From contig DATGLS010000032.1 in the NCBI GenBank assembly GCA_035293985.1, positions 62,001 through 126,000 of the forward strand: DNA of 64,000 nucleotides, written 5' to 3'. Positions 24,991 to 33,582 of this stretch are shown here, in pieces. Position numbers and translations under genes: made by a program. The notes under the pieces are model-generated. The model made no database searches. It was not told the origin of the DNA and was given only the letters and a program-made list of their open reading frames with translations. Position 1 is the first letter of the stretch. Every line of letters begins with the position of its first letter. The stretch is from JAVDCA01 sp035293985. GTDB taxonomy: Bacteria > Pseudomonadota > Alphaproteobacteria > Rhizobiales > Xanthobacteraceae.

Positions 24991-26034
24991 TCACGCCGCT
25001 GGCGGTGGCGGAATGGTCGGTATGGGCGGAAGTGGCAGCGGCGCGGCGACGATCTCGCCGTGCCGACGCTTGGCGGTCGAGTTCAGATGACGTCCGGAGC
25101 GCCACGCCATCCCGACGGTGAGCGCAAGAAAGCCGGTGCCGATGAAGCGGGTCCCGGCGCTTCCCGCAATGATCAAGGCGAGCGCGACGAAGCTCGCGCC
25201 GACGCCGATCAGGCATTCGGCCCAGACGTCGCGCCAATGGGCGACTGGCAGGCGCTTGGCGTGCAGCCAAGCCTTCTGATGCCGCGCGACGCGTCGCGCG
25301 AGCACCGCCGCATAGATGATCGATCCGAAGCCGACGACGGGCGCACTGATGGCTGCGAGCACGACCATCATCACACCTGATGGAGTCTGGAGCGCGGCGG
25401 GCGTCGTCTTGGCGATGCCGAACAGGGCGCCGTCGAACAGGCCGTGCAGCAGCATCGGGATGAGCCATGCCTTGATCATCAGGTGGTTGCGCGACGACGG
25501 ATTGTGCGCGTGGCCGCCGAGCGCACCGCCGAAGCGGGCGCGCGCGATGTAGGCGCCGGCGATCGCGCCGAGCGCGCCGTGGAACGGCACGCTGAGCACG
25601 CCGCGGATAATGGCGAGGCCGCCCCAGTTCGGACCGGTGCCGGCGAGGTAGCCGACGTTCTCCAGCGCCGCAAAGCCCAATCCGACGGCGGCGCCGTAGA
25701 CGACGCCGTCCATCGGCTCGTCGAAGTCGCGCGCCCGCAGCGCCAGGATCGCGATGATCGAGACCTTCAGGACCTCCTCGGGGATCGCCGCGAACAGGAA
25801 CGCGTTCTGATACGCCGCAACCCAGGTGCCGGAGGCCAGCGGAATGAGCTTCTGCAGGCTCAATTCGAGGAGCGCCGCCACGACGGCGCTCAAGACCCCG
25901 AAGAACACGGAGGCCAGCACGACCCGCGGCGGCTCCGGACGGCTGTCGGCGATGACGACGAGCCACAAGAGCAGCACGGAGGGCGCGAGCGCCGACGCCA
26001 CGAGGGCGGCTGGAAGCAGTTCATGGGACAGCAT
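24991..26034 (-). CDS. PrsW-family intramembrane metalloprotease
   Basis: A 347-residue polytopic membrane protein. PrsW motifs are visible: AIPEEVLKVSII (EExxK), GFAALENVGYL and two conserved histidine regions, RGVLSVPFHGALGAIAG and PMLLHGLFDGALFG. Family members, founded on Bacillus PrsW, cleave anti-sigma factors or other membrane substrates. The C-terminal ~20 residues are proline-rich (PLPLPPIPTIPPPPAA). It is probably in one transcript with the small exported protein downstream. The substrate is unknown. Confidence 0.85.
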   Translation of the reverse strand: MLSHELLPAALVASALAPSVLLLWLVVIADSRPEPPRVVLASVFFGVLSAVVAALLELSLQKLIPLASGTWVAAYQNAFLFAAIPEEVLKVSIIAILALRARDFDEPMDGVVYGAAVGLGFAALENVGYLAGTGPNWGGLAIIRGVLSVPFHGALGAIAGAYIARARFGGALGGHAHNPSSRNHLMIKAWLIPMLLHGLFDGALFGIAKTTPAALQTPSGVMMVVLAAISAPVVGFGSIIYAAVLARRVARHQKAWLHAKRLPVAHWRDVWAECLIGVGASFVALALIIAGSAGTRFIGTGFLALTVGMAWRSGRHLNSTAKRRHGEIVAAPLPLPPIPTIPPPPAA

Positions 26035-26148
26035 GGCGTCGAACCCTTATGTGTCGGAGGGGCGCGGCGGACCCGTATGAATATGACGAAGACCCGTCCG
26101 CCGGCAACTCGCCGTCAATGCGTTTACGTGCCGCGCACGGCCCAACAT

Positions 26149-26934
26149 TCACCCGTTGCGACCGCTCGCGCGCAGTGCCGGCAGGCCGATGCCGGTCGCC
26201 TCGAACCCGCCGTCGACCGCGATGGTCTGGCCGGTGACATAGCTCGCGCGTTCGCTGCACAGAAAGAAGATCATCTCGGCGAGCTCGCTTTCGAGGCCGT
26301 AGCGGTTGAGCGGGATGGCGTCGTGGTAGGCGGCGCGAATATCCGGTGTGTGCACCGCCTTGGCCATGGCGGTGTCGACCGGCCCCGGCGCGACCGCATT
26401 GACGCGGATGCCGAGGGAAGCAAGCTCGAGTGCCTGCTGCTGGGTGAGATGGGCGAGGCCGGCCTTGCTGGTGCCGTAGGCGGTGCGCAGGGTCGAGGCG
26501 CGCAAGCCCGATATCGATGTGATGTTGACGATCGCGCCGCCGCCGCCGTCGCGCATCAGCGGCGCCGCGGCCTGCGCGCACAAGAATGGACCGGTGAGAT
26601 TGACGGCGAGCACGCGCGACCAGTCCTCATAGGTCACGTCGAGGATCGGCTTGAAGACCGCGACGCCGGCATTGTTGACGAGCGCATCGAGGCGGCCGAA
26701 CTGCCTGGCCACGGTCGCGACCGCCGCCGCGACGCCCGCCCGATCGGCGACGTCGCAATGGATCGCGATCGCCGCGTCGGCCGGCAGTGCCGCGTGGGTG
26801 CGCGCGAGCGTTTCGCCGTCGATATCGAGCAAGGCGACGCGCCAGCCGTCGGCGAGAAAGCGCTTGGCGGTCGCGAGGCCGATGCCGCGCGCGGCGCCGG
26901 TGACCAACGCGGCCTTGCGTATCGGTTCACCCAT
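26149..26934 (-). CDS. Short-chain dehydrogenase/reductase (SDR)
   Basis: A 261-residue classical SDR. The cofactor motif is VTGAARGIGLATAKRF (TGxxxGIG), with an acidic residue LLDID after the second strand favouring NAD(H); NNAGVAVF, the catalytic serine in NITSISGLRA and YGTSKAG (YxxxK) follow. It ends with the usual VTGQTIAVDGGF. The ATG at 26934 was chosen because AAGGGG precedes it and the family begins there. Substrate unknown. Confidence 0.87.
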   Translation of the reverse strand: MGEPIRKAALVTGAARGIGLATAKRFLADGWRVALLDIDGETLARTHAALPADAAIAIHCDVADRAGVAAAVATVARQFGRLDALVNNAGVAVFKPILDVTYEDWSRVLAVNLTGPFLCAQAAAPLMRDGGGGAIVNITSISGLRASTLRTAYGTSKAGLAHLTQQQALELASLGIRVNAVAPGPVDTAMAKAVHTPDIRAAYHDAIPLNRYGLESELAEMIFFLCSERASYVTGQTIAVDGGFEATGIGLPALRASGRNG

Positions 26935-27070
26935 TGCGTGCCCCTTGGCCTCCACCTGGCTTTCGCTTGGCTTCGTCTGCCTTCGCGCGGTCGCGCCGCG
27001 AATCGAAAGCATGGGTAGCCAGCCCGCCGGCGGCGGACAAGCGGGCCGGACCGCCGACGCGCCGATCCGA

Positions 27071-27991
27071 TTATTGGAGCGAAGCGACCCGCGGATTGCT
27101 GGTCTTGAGGTGGTCGACGACGATGAGGCGCTGCACCTCGCCGCTCATGAAGGCCTGCAGGAGCGCCGGATAATTGCGCACCGCCACGCACCCGTTCGAC
27201 TGGCCGTTGGGGCCGAGCATGTAGGAATGCGCCAGGATGCCGTCGCGGCCGTACATCCTGCCGTCGCCGATCGGGGTCAGCCGCAGGGCACGCACGCCGT
27301 GAAAGATGTGCTCGCGCAGGGACAGCTCGTAAACGTTGGGCGGCGTCGGCCCGCGGTTCTTCTCCTCGACATAGCGTGGATTATCGATCCGATGGCCGAT
27401 GCCGGAATGCGCCTCGAGCTTGCGCCCATCGGGCAGGTACACCGTATGCGCCGAGATGTCGTAGACAGCCGCGTGGGCGTCCCTATCGACGACCGGGGGC
27501 GAGGGTTGCGCGAGCGCGCGCTGCGAGGGCGAGTCTTGCGGAGTGGGCTCGAGACTTGCCAGCTGCATGGTGTGCGTGACCGCACGGGCGGGCGCCGTTG
27601 TGGGCGCTGACACGGCGGCGATGTGCGTCGGCACGATGCCGCGCGTCGGGACCGCAGGCCGCGGCGATGTCGGCGCGTCGGCGGCGTACGCCGTCACTTG
27701 GTGGCTGACTGAATCGTCCGATCGCGCGAAGTCGACGACGCCGACGAAGCGCTGCATGAAGTTTGTCGTGTCGCCCTCGCGCCGCAGCGAGTCGCTGCGT
27801 GCCGTCGGGGTCGCATTGGCCGCACGCCGCAGCGAGTCGCTGCGCGGCGTCGGGACGGCCATCGGGCTCACGGCCTGCGTCAGGGCACGATCCGTCGCCG
27901 GATAACCCCTCCCCCACAGCCCCGCCGCCAGACCGACGGCAAGCACCATGAGCAGCGCCGCGATCCCCACGGGGACCGTTAGCAGCTTCAT
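27071..27991 (-). CDS. L,D-transpeptidase-like (DUF2778/Tlde1-type) exported protein
   Basis: A 306-residue protein with an N-terminal signal-anchor (MKLLTVPVGIAALLMVLAVG). Residues ~40-180 are low-complexity, Ala/Pro/Ser/Thr-rich, with RSDSLRR occurring twice. The C-terminal domain (~190-300) has the DUF2778 pattern: LEAHSGIGHRIDNP, HIFHGVRALRLTP and HSYMLGPNGQSNGCVAV, placing the presumed catalytic Cys at ~268 and His at ~255. The family acts on peptidoglycan tetrapeptides; Salmonella Tlde1 is a type VI effector, but no T6SS genes are present here. It more likely remodels its own wall (inference). Confidence 0.82.
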   Translation of the reverse strand: MKLLTVPVGIAALLMVLAVGLAAGLWGRGYPATDRALTQAVSPMAVPTPRSDSLRRAANATPTARSDSLRREGDTTNFMQRFVGVVDFARSDDSVSHQVTAYAADAPTSPRPAVPTRGIVPTHIAAVSAPTTAPARAVTHTMQLASLEPTPQDSPSQRALAQPSPPVVDRDAHAAVYDISAHTVYLPDGRKLEAHSGIGHRIDNPRYVEEKNRGPTPPNVYELSLREHIFHGVRALRLTPIGDGRMYGRDGILAHSYMLGPNGQSNGCVAVRNYPALLQAFMSGEVQRLIVVDHLKTSNPRVASLQ

Positions 27992-28392
27992 TCCAAAACC
28001 CTGGTTTCGATCTGGAGCGCCGACCGCGACTGAACTTCCCCAGCGGCGACGCGTCCCCCGATTTGCGCTTCCCACAGAACAAAGCAATTGCGGCAAAGAA
28101 TGGCCGCGGGCGAGTCCATGTCGGGGCATTTGCGGTTCCGCCACGCGAAATATCGGCCGATTTCATCGACGTGCGACGACCAGCGCCGGCACCTTTGGTC
28201 ATTTGTCACCACTTGCGCGAATACTTTTGAATACCGCAGAAGAACACGATCTTCGCTGAGAGAGCTTTGCTTCTACTGCGATCTGAAGCGGCGCCCTTCC
28301 AGCCGCAGGCCATCGTAGGCTCGGCCGGTGCGCCAGCAGAAGTCGGCCCACTTGCCGGCCCCGCCCCCGTCCGCTGGAAATCATTCCCTGGA

Positions 28393-28413
28393 TTTGGAAA
28401 ACTTTGCGCCTAT
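28393..28413 (-). promoter_or_regulatory. Shared motif site 1 (orphan)
   Basis: On the minus strand this reads ATAGGCGCAAAGTTTTCCAA, a close match to the motif found upstream of six exported-protein transcription units. Unlike those, no GNTANNNT element follows 19-21 bp downstream, and the nearest leftward gene starts 400 bp away at 27991. It may be a degraded or regulator-only site. Confidence 0.5.
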
Positions 28414-28620
28414 TGTTCTTGAGATGTTCGATCGGCGAGAAACAAAAGGGGAATTCTCGTCGATTGCCATCCCGCCCGCTTGGGCGCGGTGCGGGCGTCG
28501 GCGAACGGGACGCCGCTGAAGCTCCAACTCCAACCGACCAACACCAAGGCGCAGGATCGCGGGCGGCGCCGGGGTCGCGATACCCGTTTCCACGTATCGG
28601 TGACACCCACGCAATCGGGA

Positions 28621-28668
28621 ATATGCGCAAAGTTGTTCAGACTGGCCGCGCGAGGCTCGCGATAGGAT
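28621..28668 (+). promoter_or_regulatory. Shared promoter-like element, site 2
   Basis: ATATGCGCAAAGTTGTTCAG at 28621-28640 is followed, 21 bp after GTTGTTCA, by GATAGGAT (28661-28668). The downstream gene starts at 28698, giving a short leader of about 25 bases if transcription begins just after the second element. Confidence 0.7.
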
Positions 28669-28697
28669 GCGTCGCAGGGCTACGCTCGAGGCTGCAT

Positions 28698-29813
28698 ATG
28701 ACGTCACATCGAACCGCAAGAGCATTCATCGCGCTCGCATTGCTCACTGGGCTTGCGTTCCACCTGCCGGCGCCCGCGCGGGCGCAAGGCAGCGACATTG
28801 CGTGGAGCAACCACGCAAATCTGGGCGTCAATTGCGGCCCGTCCGGCTGCATCGCCAGCGGGCCGGGATGCGACACCCGGGCGGTGCCGGGGCAATGCAG
28901 CTTTCCGAAGGACAAGGCGCTCGCGCTATGCGCCGGCCACCCGACCTGCGTCGCGGTCACCTGCAATCCCGGTCGCAGCGATTGCCAGGCGCGCGACACG
29001 GCCGAGCTCACCCCGATGTCGGGCTTCATGAGCTACGTGATGTGGACCCATTACGCGGATCTCGCCGTCAACTGCCCGCCGTCCGGCTGTCTGCGCACGG
29101 GCCCGCACTGCGACACCCAGGCGGTGCCCAACCAATGCAGCTTCGCCCGGGACGACGCGCTCGAGCTGTGCGCGGGCGTGCCCGGCTGCGTCGCCGTGAA
29201 CTGCAACACCGGCCGCAAGGATTGCCAGGCGCGCGACAGCGCGCGGCTCGACCCATGGAAAGGCATGGAAAGCTATATCCGCGGCCGACCGACCGGGCCG
29301 GGCGCCGACGCAACGCCGCCGCCGCCCCCGCCTCCCGCCGTCGCGAGGCTGCTCGACACCGGCCAATCATGCGCGAAGGATTCGCAATGCCGTAGCGGCA
29401 ATTGCGAATATCACGGCAGCAAGGGTTATGTATGCGCGGTCGTGGAAGCCTCGCCGCCGCCGCGCCCCGCCGCCCCGTCGCTGCGCGAGATCGGCCAATC
29501 ATGTAGCGACAACCTGCAATGCGGCACCGGATTTTGCGAATATCACGGCAGCAAAGGGTATGTCTGTGCAGTCATGGAGGCATCTCCGCCGCCGCGCCCC
29601 GCCGCCCCCAAGCTTCGCGAGATCGGCCAATCATGTACCGACAACCTGCAATGCGGCACCGGATTTTGCGAATATCACGGCAGCAAAGGAACCGTCTGCG
29701 CCGTCAAGCCCGCCGCGGCGGAACGGTGCCGCGAGGCCGGCCGCTCATGCCAGAGCGGCGTGCAATGCTGCACCGGAATGTGCGATCGCAATAATGTGTG
29801 CGTCACGCATTAG
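28698..29813 (+). CDS. Exported cysteine-rich modular repeat protein
   Basis: A 371-residue protein with a clear signal peptide (FIALALLTGLAFHLPAPARA). It has two ~70-residue N-terminal repeats (33-102 and 114-184; each with WSNHANLGVNC or WTHYADLAVNC, then QCSF and DCQARD). A Pro-rich spacer follows, then four short cysteine modules at ~217-248, 261-292, 305-336 and 344-369, pattern G-Q-S-C-x5-Q-C-x4-C-E-Y-H-G-S-K-G-x-x-C. All cysteines are regularly spaced, implying disulfide-bonded periplasmic or surface modules. The same module occurs in the convergent gene at 29855. No named family was recognised. Confidence 0.85.
   Translation: MTSHRTARAFIALALLTGLAFHLPAPARAQGSDIAWSNHANLGVNCGPSGCIASGPGCDTRAVPGQCSFPKDKALALCAGHPTCVAVTCNPGRSDCQARDTAELTPMSGFMSYVMWTHYADLAVNCPPSGCLRTGPHCDTQAVPNQCSFARDDALELCAGVPGCVAVNCNTGRKDCQARDSARLDPWKGMESYIRGRPTGPGADATPPPPPPPAVARLLDTGQSCAKDSQCRSGNCEYHGSKGYVCAVVEASPPPRPAAPSLREIGQSCSDNLQCGTGFCEYHGSKGYVCAVMEASPPPRPAAPKLREIGQSCTDNLQCGTGFCEYHGSKGTVCAVKPAAAERCREAGRSCQSGVQCCTGMCDRNNVCVTH
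29487..29750 (+). repeat. Two near-identical 132-bp tandem units within the cysteine-rich gene
   Basis: Units 29487-29618 and 29619-29750 encode consecutive cysteine modules plus the Pro-rich linker, with period 132 bp (44 codons). The stretches covering QCGTGFCEYHGSKG are almost identical at DNA level, pointing to recent duplication or gene conversion. Confidence 0.8.
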
Positions 29814-29854
29814 TCGGCGCGCGTTCCGTTCCCACGGAATCGGAAGTGCTCTCT

Positions 29855-30700
29855 TCAATGCGAGAATATCGTCGGGAAATTCCCGGCCGCGCAGACGCTT
29901 CCTTTGCTGCCGTGAGGCTCGCAAAATTGCGACCGGCATTGAGAGCCGCTCGTGCACGACTGGCCGATGTCGCGCAGCCCGGCATGCGAGGCGGGGGCGT
30001 TAGGCGTCTGCGCCGTCTTGACGGCGCACACGTATCCTTTGCTGCCGTGATATTCGCAATATCCAGTGCCGCATTGCGAGCCCTTCGAGCACGACTGTCC
30101 GATCTCGCGCAGCCTCGGCGCGGCGGGCGCCGCGGTCTTGACGGCGCACACATACCCCTTGCTGCCGTGATACTCGCAAAATCCGGTGCGGCACTGCGAG
30201 CCCTTGGTGCACGACTGCCCGATCTCGTGCAGCGCGGCGGCGGCAGGACGGGCGGGTGCAGGTAACGCCGGAGGCGCGACCGCAGGGGCCGACGGCCCGG
30301 CCTTCGCCTCCTCGAGCTTGCGATTGATGACGTCGATCCGATCCAGGTAGGTCTTGCGCAGGCAGACCTTGTCGTCGCCGCACTCGCCACGATGCTTCAT
30401 CCAGTCCGCCTCGCTGGCCTGCCATTCCTGCTGCTGTGCGGGGGCGAGCTCGGAGAGGAGCCGCCGGTACTGGGCGTCGAGCGCGAGGTCGAGATTGGCG
30501 AGCTCCAGATCGGAGCAAATCGCCGCCTGGTCGGGCGAAAGCGTGCCGGAGCACGCGAAGCTCGGCGTCGGGGCAGCGACCGACGGGCGTGGCGCCAAGG
30601 GCAGCACAGCCGCGACGGCAAGGAGCACCGCAATCGCCTTGGCGGCATGCGTCTTGCCGGCATACCGGTCGACCCGTGTCGGAAGAATGATTGAACCCAC
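29855..30700 (-). CDS. Exported LprI-like domain protein with three cysteine-rich modules
   Basis: A 281-residue protein starting at GTG 30700 (GGGGGA upstream), with a hydrophobic export signal (AKAIAVLLAVAAVLPLA). Residues ~50-131 form a lysozyme-inhibitor LprI/DUF1311-like domain (FACSGTLSPDQAAICSDLEL, WMKHRGECGDDKVCLRKTYL). After a Pro/Ala spacer come three modules at ~157-187, 197-227 and 242-271, the same GQSC...QC...C-EYHGSKG-x-x-C unit as in the gene at 28698. The start upstream at 30841 was rejected because it precedes the promoter element at 30754-30801. Confidence 0.83.
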   Translation of the reverse strand: MGSIILPTRVDRYAGKTHAAKAIAVLLAVAAVLPLAPRPSVAAPTPSFACSGTLSPDQAAICSDLELANLDLALDAQYRRLLSELAPAQQQEWQASEADWMKHRGECGDDKVCLRKTYLDRIDVINRKLEEAKAGPSAPAVAPPALPAPARPAAAALHEIGQSCTKGSQCRTGFCEYHGSKGYVCAVKTAAPAAPRLREIGQSCSKGSQCGTGYCEYHGSKGYVCAVKTAQTPNAPASHAGLRDIGQSCTSGSQCRSQFCEPHGSKGSVCAAGNFPTIFSH

Positions 30701-30753
30701 GCGATGTCCCCCGGATTTTTTTTCAAGAAGACGAACGACAGCTGTTCTCGCGC

Positions 30754-30801
30754 ACGCTACCACCGTCTTCCGTGCGCCGTTTGGACAACTTTGCGCATAT
30801 T
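30754..30801 (-). promoter_or_regulatory. Shared promoter-like element, site 3
   Basis: On the minus strand ATATGCGCAAAGTTGTCCAA (ending at 30781) is followed 21 bp after GTTGTCCA by GGTAGCGT (30761-30754). It drives leftward toward the LprI-like gene starting at 30700. Confidence 0.7.
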
Positions 30802-30822
30802 TTTCCGATGCCGCATCGCCGA

Positions 30823-30868
30823 TATGCGCAAAGTTGTTCAAATCCTGCGGTGATCAACTGATAGTATG
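30823..30868 (+). promoter_or_regulatory. Shared promoter-like element, site 4
   Basis: ATATGCGCAAAGTTGTTCAA at 30823-30842 is followed 19 bp after GTTGTTCA by GATAGTAT (30861-30868). It faces the small membrane protein starting at 30949 and is back to back with site 3, only 21 bp apart. Confidence 0.7.
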
Positions 30869-30948
30869 CATCAACTGAAGCTCGTTGCTTCGAAGTGACG
30901 GCCAATGACGCGGGCCTTCGATTTATCGCCGCAAATGAAAGGTGCTCC

Positions 30949-31254
30949 ATGCCGATTAAATCATCGACGGCAATGACTGCCGTCAGAATGGTCTATGACA
31001 GCGTCGAATACGCTCTTTGGGCCGTACTGGTCGCATTCGTGATCTATTTCGTCATCTTCGTCGCGCCGACGATGCCGGCGGCGGTCAGGCAGGCCGAGAG
31101 CGCCCGCGCCTTGGATCAGGCAGCCGCGAACACCTCTTATTGCGAGAAATGGGGAATGAAGCGGGGCACCCACGAGCACACGCTCTGCACGATGGACCTG
31201 CAGGATCTTCGCAGGAAGATCGACCAGGAAAATTCCGACGCGAGCGTCTTGTAG
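30949..31254 (+). CDS. Small single-pass membrane protein, hypothetical
   Basis: A 101-residue protein with one membrane segment at ~18-40 (YALWAVLVAFVIYFVIFVAP) and a ~60-residue C-terminal part holding two cysteines (TSYCEKWGMK and HTLCTMDLQDLRRKID). The ATG at 30949 follows AAAGGTG. It is controlled by promoter-like site 4 and is divergent from the LprI-like gene. Function unknown; the cysteine pair suggests a periplasmic loop if the N-terminus is inside. Confidence 0.75.
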   Translation: MPIKSSTAMTAVRMVYDSVEYALWAVLVAFVIYFVIFVAPTMPAAVRQAESARALDQAAANTSYCEKWGMKRGTHEHTLCTMDLQDLRRKIDQENSDASVL

Positions 31255-31266
31255 GACAAGCCGACG

Positions 31267-33582
31267 CTAATACTTGACCGTCGCGACGAGGTAGACCGTC
31301 AGCGGCTCGCCGGGCGCGACCACGCCGAGCCCCTCCGGGAATGGCTGGAAATAACGCCTGTCGGCGAGGTTCTTGCCGATCAGCGCGATGCTCCAGTGAT
31401 CCTTCTCGTAGGCGATCTTGGCGTCGAAGGTGACGAAGGCCGGGGTGAAATAGAGATTGTCGAGCGCGGTCGCCTGGCGCGAAGCGGCATAGAGGCCGGC
31501 GCCGATCGAGAAATTGCGCAGCGACGCCGATTGGAATTTGTAGTTCGCCCATAACCGCCCGGAGTCGGCCGGCACCTCGTCGAGGCGGTTGCCGGCGGGA
31601 TAAAGCTGGTCTTGCAGCACATAGGCGTCGATGTGGGCGTAGCTCGCCAGGATCGACAGCCCCGGGAGCGGCTGCCACGTGAGATCCAGGTCGAAACCAC
31701 GCGAGCGCTGTGCGCCGATCTGCAGCGCCGTGAACGGAGCTCCGGGCAGGATGTCGACGACATTGCGCCGCGTGCTGGTGAACCAGGCGAGCGTCGCCGC
31801 AAACCCGGACGGCAGCGCCAGCTTCAGGCCGGCTTCGCTCTGCTCGGCCTCCTCCGGTTTCGGCGCGGTGCCGGCATTGAAGAATGGGACGCCGCGGAAG
31901 CTCTGGCTGTAGTCGGCGAATACCGAGACGCCGCGCGCGACATCGTAGACGGCGCCGGCGCGCGGCACCGGCTTCCACGCATCGCTGACGAAATCGGTCT
32001 GCGCGACCGCGTCCTTCGAATGCATCTGCACATGCGCCAAGCGCACGCCGGCGAGGAGGTGCAGCCGCTCGCCGATGGTCGATTGCAGCTGCGCGGTGAG
32101 CCCACTGTTCTGCTGGAAGTTGTCGTTGTCGAACGCGCGCGTGGTCGGCAGCACGTACGCGGGAAATACCGGATTGGTGAGATCGACCAGCCCGGCGAAG
32201 CCCTCCTCGAAGCTCGTCTTCAGCGCAGCGCCGTCATAGTCGGCGCCGAGCAGTAGCGTGTTCTGTGTCGCGCCGATGACCGACTTGGCGACGAAATTCA
32301 CGTTGGACGAGAGCTCGCGCACATCCATGGGGAAATGAGAATCGAAATACGCGAAGGTCGATCCGAACACGGGCGTCGGCGATAGCGCCGGGTTGAACGA
32401 CGAGGCGAACTGGCCGTATTCGTTCAGCGTCATGTGGCTGATGCGGGTCGCGGCGCTCATCGACCAGATGTCGCTGATCTCGTGCTCGAGGCCGACGGTC
32501 AGGCCATCATAGGTCGAGGTGGTCTTGGGCAGGTCCGGATTGCCGGGAAAGAGATCGGGCCGAATGGTGAAGAGCGAGCGATCGACCGTTCCGGCCCCGG
32601 GCAGGCCGGAGTAGTTCTGCATCGTCTGGGCCGAGAACCGTCCCTGGATCGTCAGCACGGTGCCGTCGTGGTCGTCGATCCGCAGCGTCGGATTGAGCGA
32701 CCAGCGCTGATGCGTGATCACCTCGGTGAAGTCGCGCGCGCCGGCGAACTCGCCGGTCATGCGAAACATCACGGTGCCGGCGGCGTTGAGCGGGCCGTTG
32801 ACGTCGAACCAGGGATTCCACAGCCCGAAGCCGCCCGCCTTGAGGCCGGCCTCTGCCGACGGCGTCGCGGTCGGCAGCTTCGACACTGCGTTGATGATGC
32901 CGCCGACCGGTCCGAAGCCGCCCTGATAGAGCAGACCGGCCGGACCTTTGAGCACCTCGATGCGCTCGGTGTTGACGAGCGAGATGAAATCGCCGCCATC
33001 GAAATAGTTGGGCAGCCCGTCGACATAGCGGTCGGCCGGAAAGCCGCGCACCTTGTAATAGTAGCCGAGGGACTCGTTGCTCGGCATCGCGCTCACGCCG
33101 GAGACGTTGTGGAACGCGTCCGCCTGGGTGACCGGCTGCTGATCGTCGATGACGGCGCGCGGAACGACCGCGACGGCCTGCGGGATCTGCTCGATCGGCG
33201 TGCCAGTCTTGGTGGCCGAGACCGAGGTGAGCGCGCGATAGCCGGAAACCGGCCCGGCCGTGGTCTGCGTCGGCGGCGGGCCGCCGTCGAGGACCACGCC
33301 GGCGGGCAGCGGCACCGGGGCGGGCGGGACGGCGACGGCGGCCGGCCGGGTCGGCTTCGGCTTAGATTTCGGATCGGGCGCCAGCCGCTGTCTCGCCTTG
33401 GGGGCGCGCACTGTGATCACCGGCAGGATCGTCGCACCCGCGCTCGACGATTTTGGCGGCGGGGCCTGCGCGGACACGCGCTGCGCCGCCATCGCCAAGA
33501 CGGCAACCGCAATAGCGGTCGTGCAAACGATGCAAACCGCGCGCCGACCCACACGGCGCCACGTATGATCGGACCGCCCCAC
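31267..33582 (-). CDS. TonB-dependent siderophore receptor
   Basis: A ~771-residue outer-membrane receptor. After a signal peptide (IAVAVLAMAAQRVSA) and a Pro-rich linker come the plug domain (TGTPIEQIPQAVAVVPRAVI, VRGFPADRYVDGLP, ERIEVLKGPAGLLYQGG, PVGGIINAVSK) and a 22-strand barrel ending in YLVATVKY with a terminal aromatic. The plug motifs are those of the FhuA/FoxA-type ferrisiderophore group. The GTG at 33582 is the most likely start; no ATG lies close to the signal. No siderophore synthesis or ABC uptake genes are adjacent, so this is a stand-alone receptor. Confidence 0.85.
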   Translation of the reverse strand: MGRSDHTWRRVGRRAVCIVCTTAIAVAVLAMAAQRVSAQAPPPKSSSAGATILPVITVRAPKARQRLAPDPKSKPKPTRPAAVAVPPAPVPLPAGVVLDGGPPPTQTTAGPVSGYRALTSVSATKTGTPIEQIPQAVAVVPRAVIDDQQPVTQADAFHNVSGVSAMPSNESLGYYYKVRGFPADRYVDGLPNYFDGGDFISLVNTERIEVLKGPAGLLYQGGFGPVGGIINAVSKLPTATPSAEAGLKAGGFGLWNPWFDVNGPLNAAGTVMFRMTGEFAGARDFTEVITHQRWSLNPTLRIDDHDGTVLTIQGRFSAQTMQNYSGLPGAGTVDRSLFTIRPDLFPGNPDLPKTTSTYDGLTVGLEHEISDIWSMSAATRISHMTLNEYGQFASSFNPALSPTPVFGSTFAYFDSHFPMDVRELSSNVNFVAKSVIGATQNTLLLGADYDGAALKTSFEEGFAGLVDLTNPVFPAYVLPTTRAFDNDNFQQNSGLTAQLQSTIGERLHLLAGVRLAHVQMHSKDAVAQTDFVSDAWKPVPRAGAVYDVARGVSVFADYSQSFRGVPFFNAGTAPKPEEAEQSEAGLKLALPSGFAATLAWFTSTRRNVVDILPGAPFTALQIGAQRSRGFDLDLTWQPLPGLSILASYAHIDAYVLQDQLYPAGNRLDEVPADSGRLWANYKFQSASLRNFSIGAGLYAASRQATALDNLYFTPAFVTFDAKIAYEKDHWSIALIGKNLADRRYFQPFPEGLGVVAPGEPLTVYLVATVKY

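Larger units (their letters stand above)
27992..28697. other. 706-bp intergenic region with two motif sites
   Basis: No credible gene was found. It contains the leftward-facing motif at 28393-28413 and the rightward promoter-like element at 28621-28668. Base composition is less GC-rich than the neighbouring genes. Confidence 0.6.

Noticed and set aside
28199..28630. Leftward open frame upstream of the L,D-transpeptidase-like gene
   Set aside because: Composition is not protein-like, and it spans the regulatory sites at 28393 and 28621.
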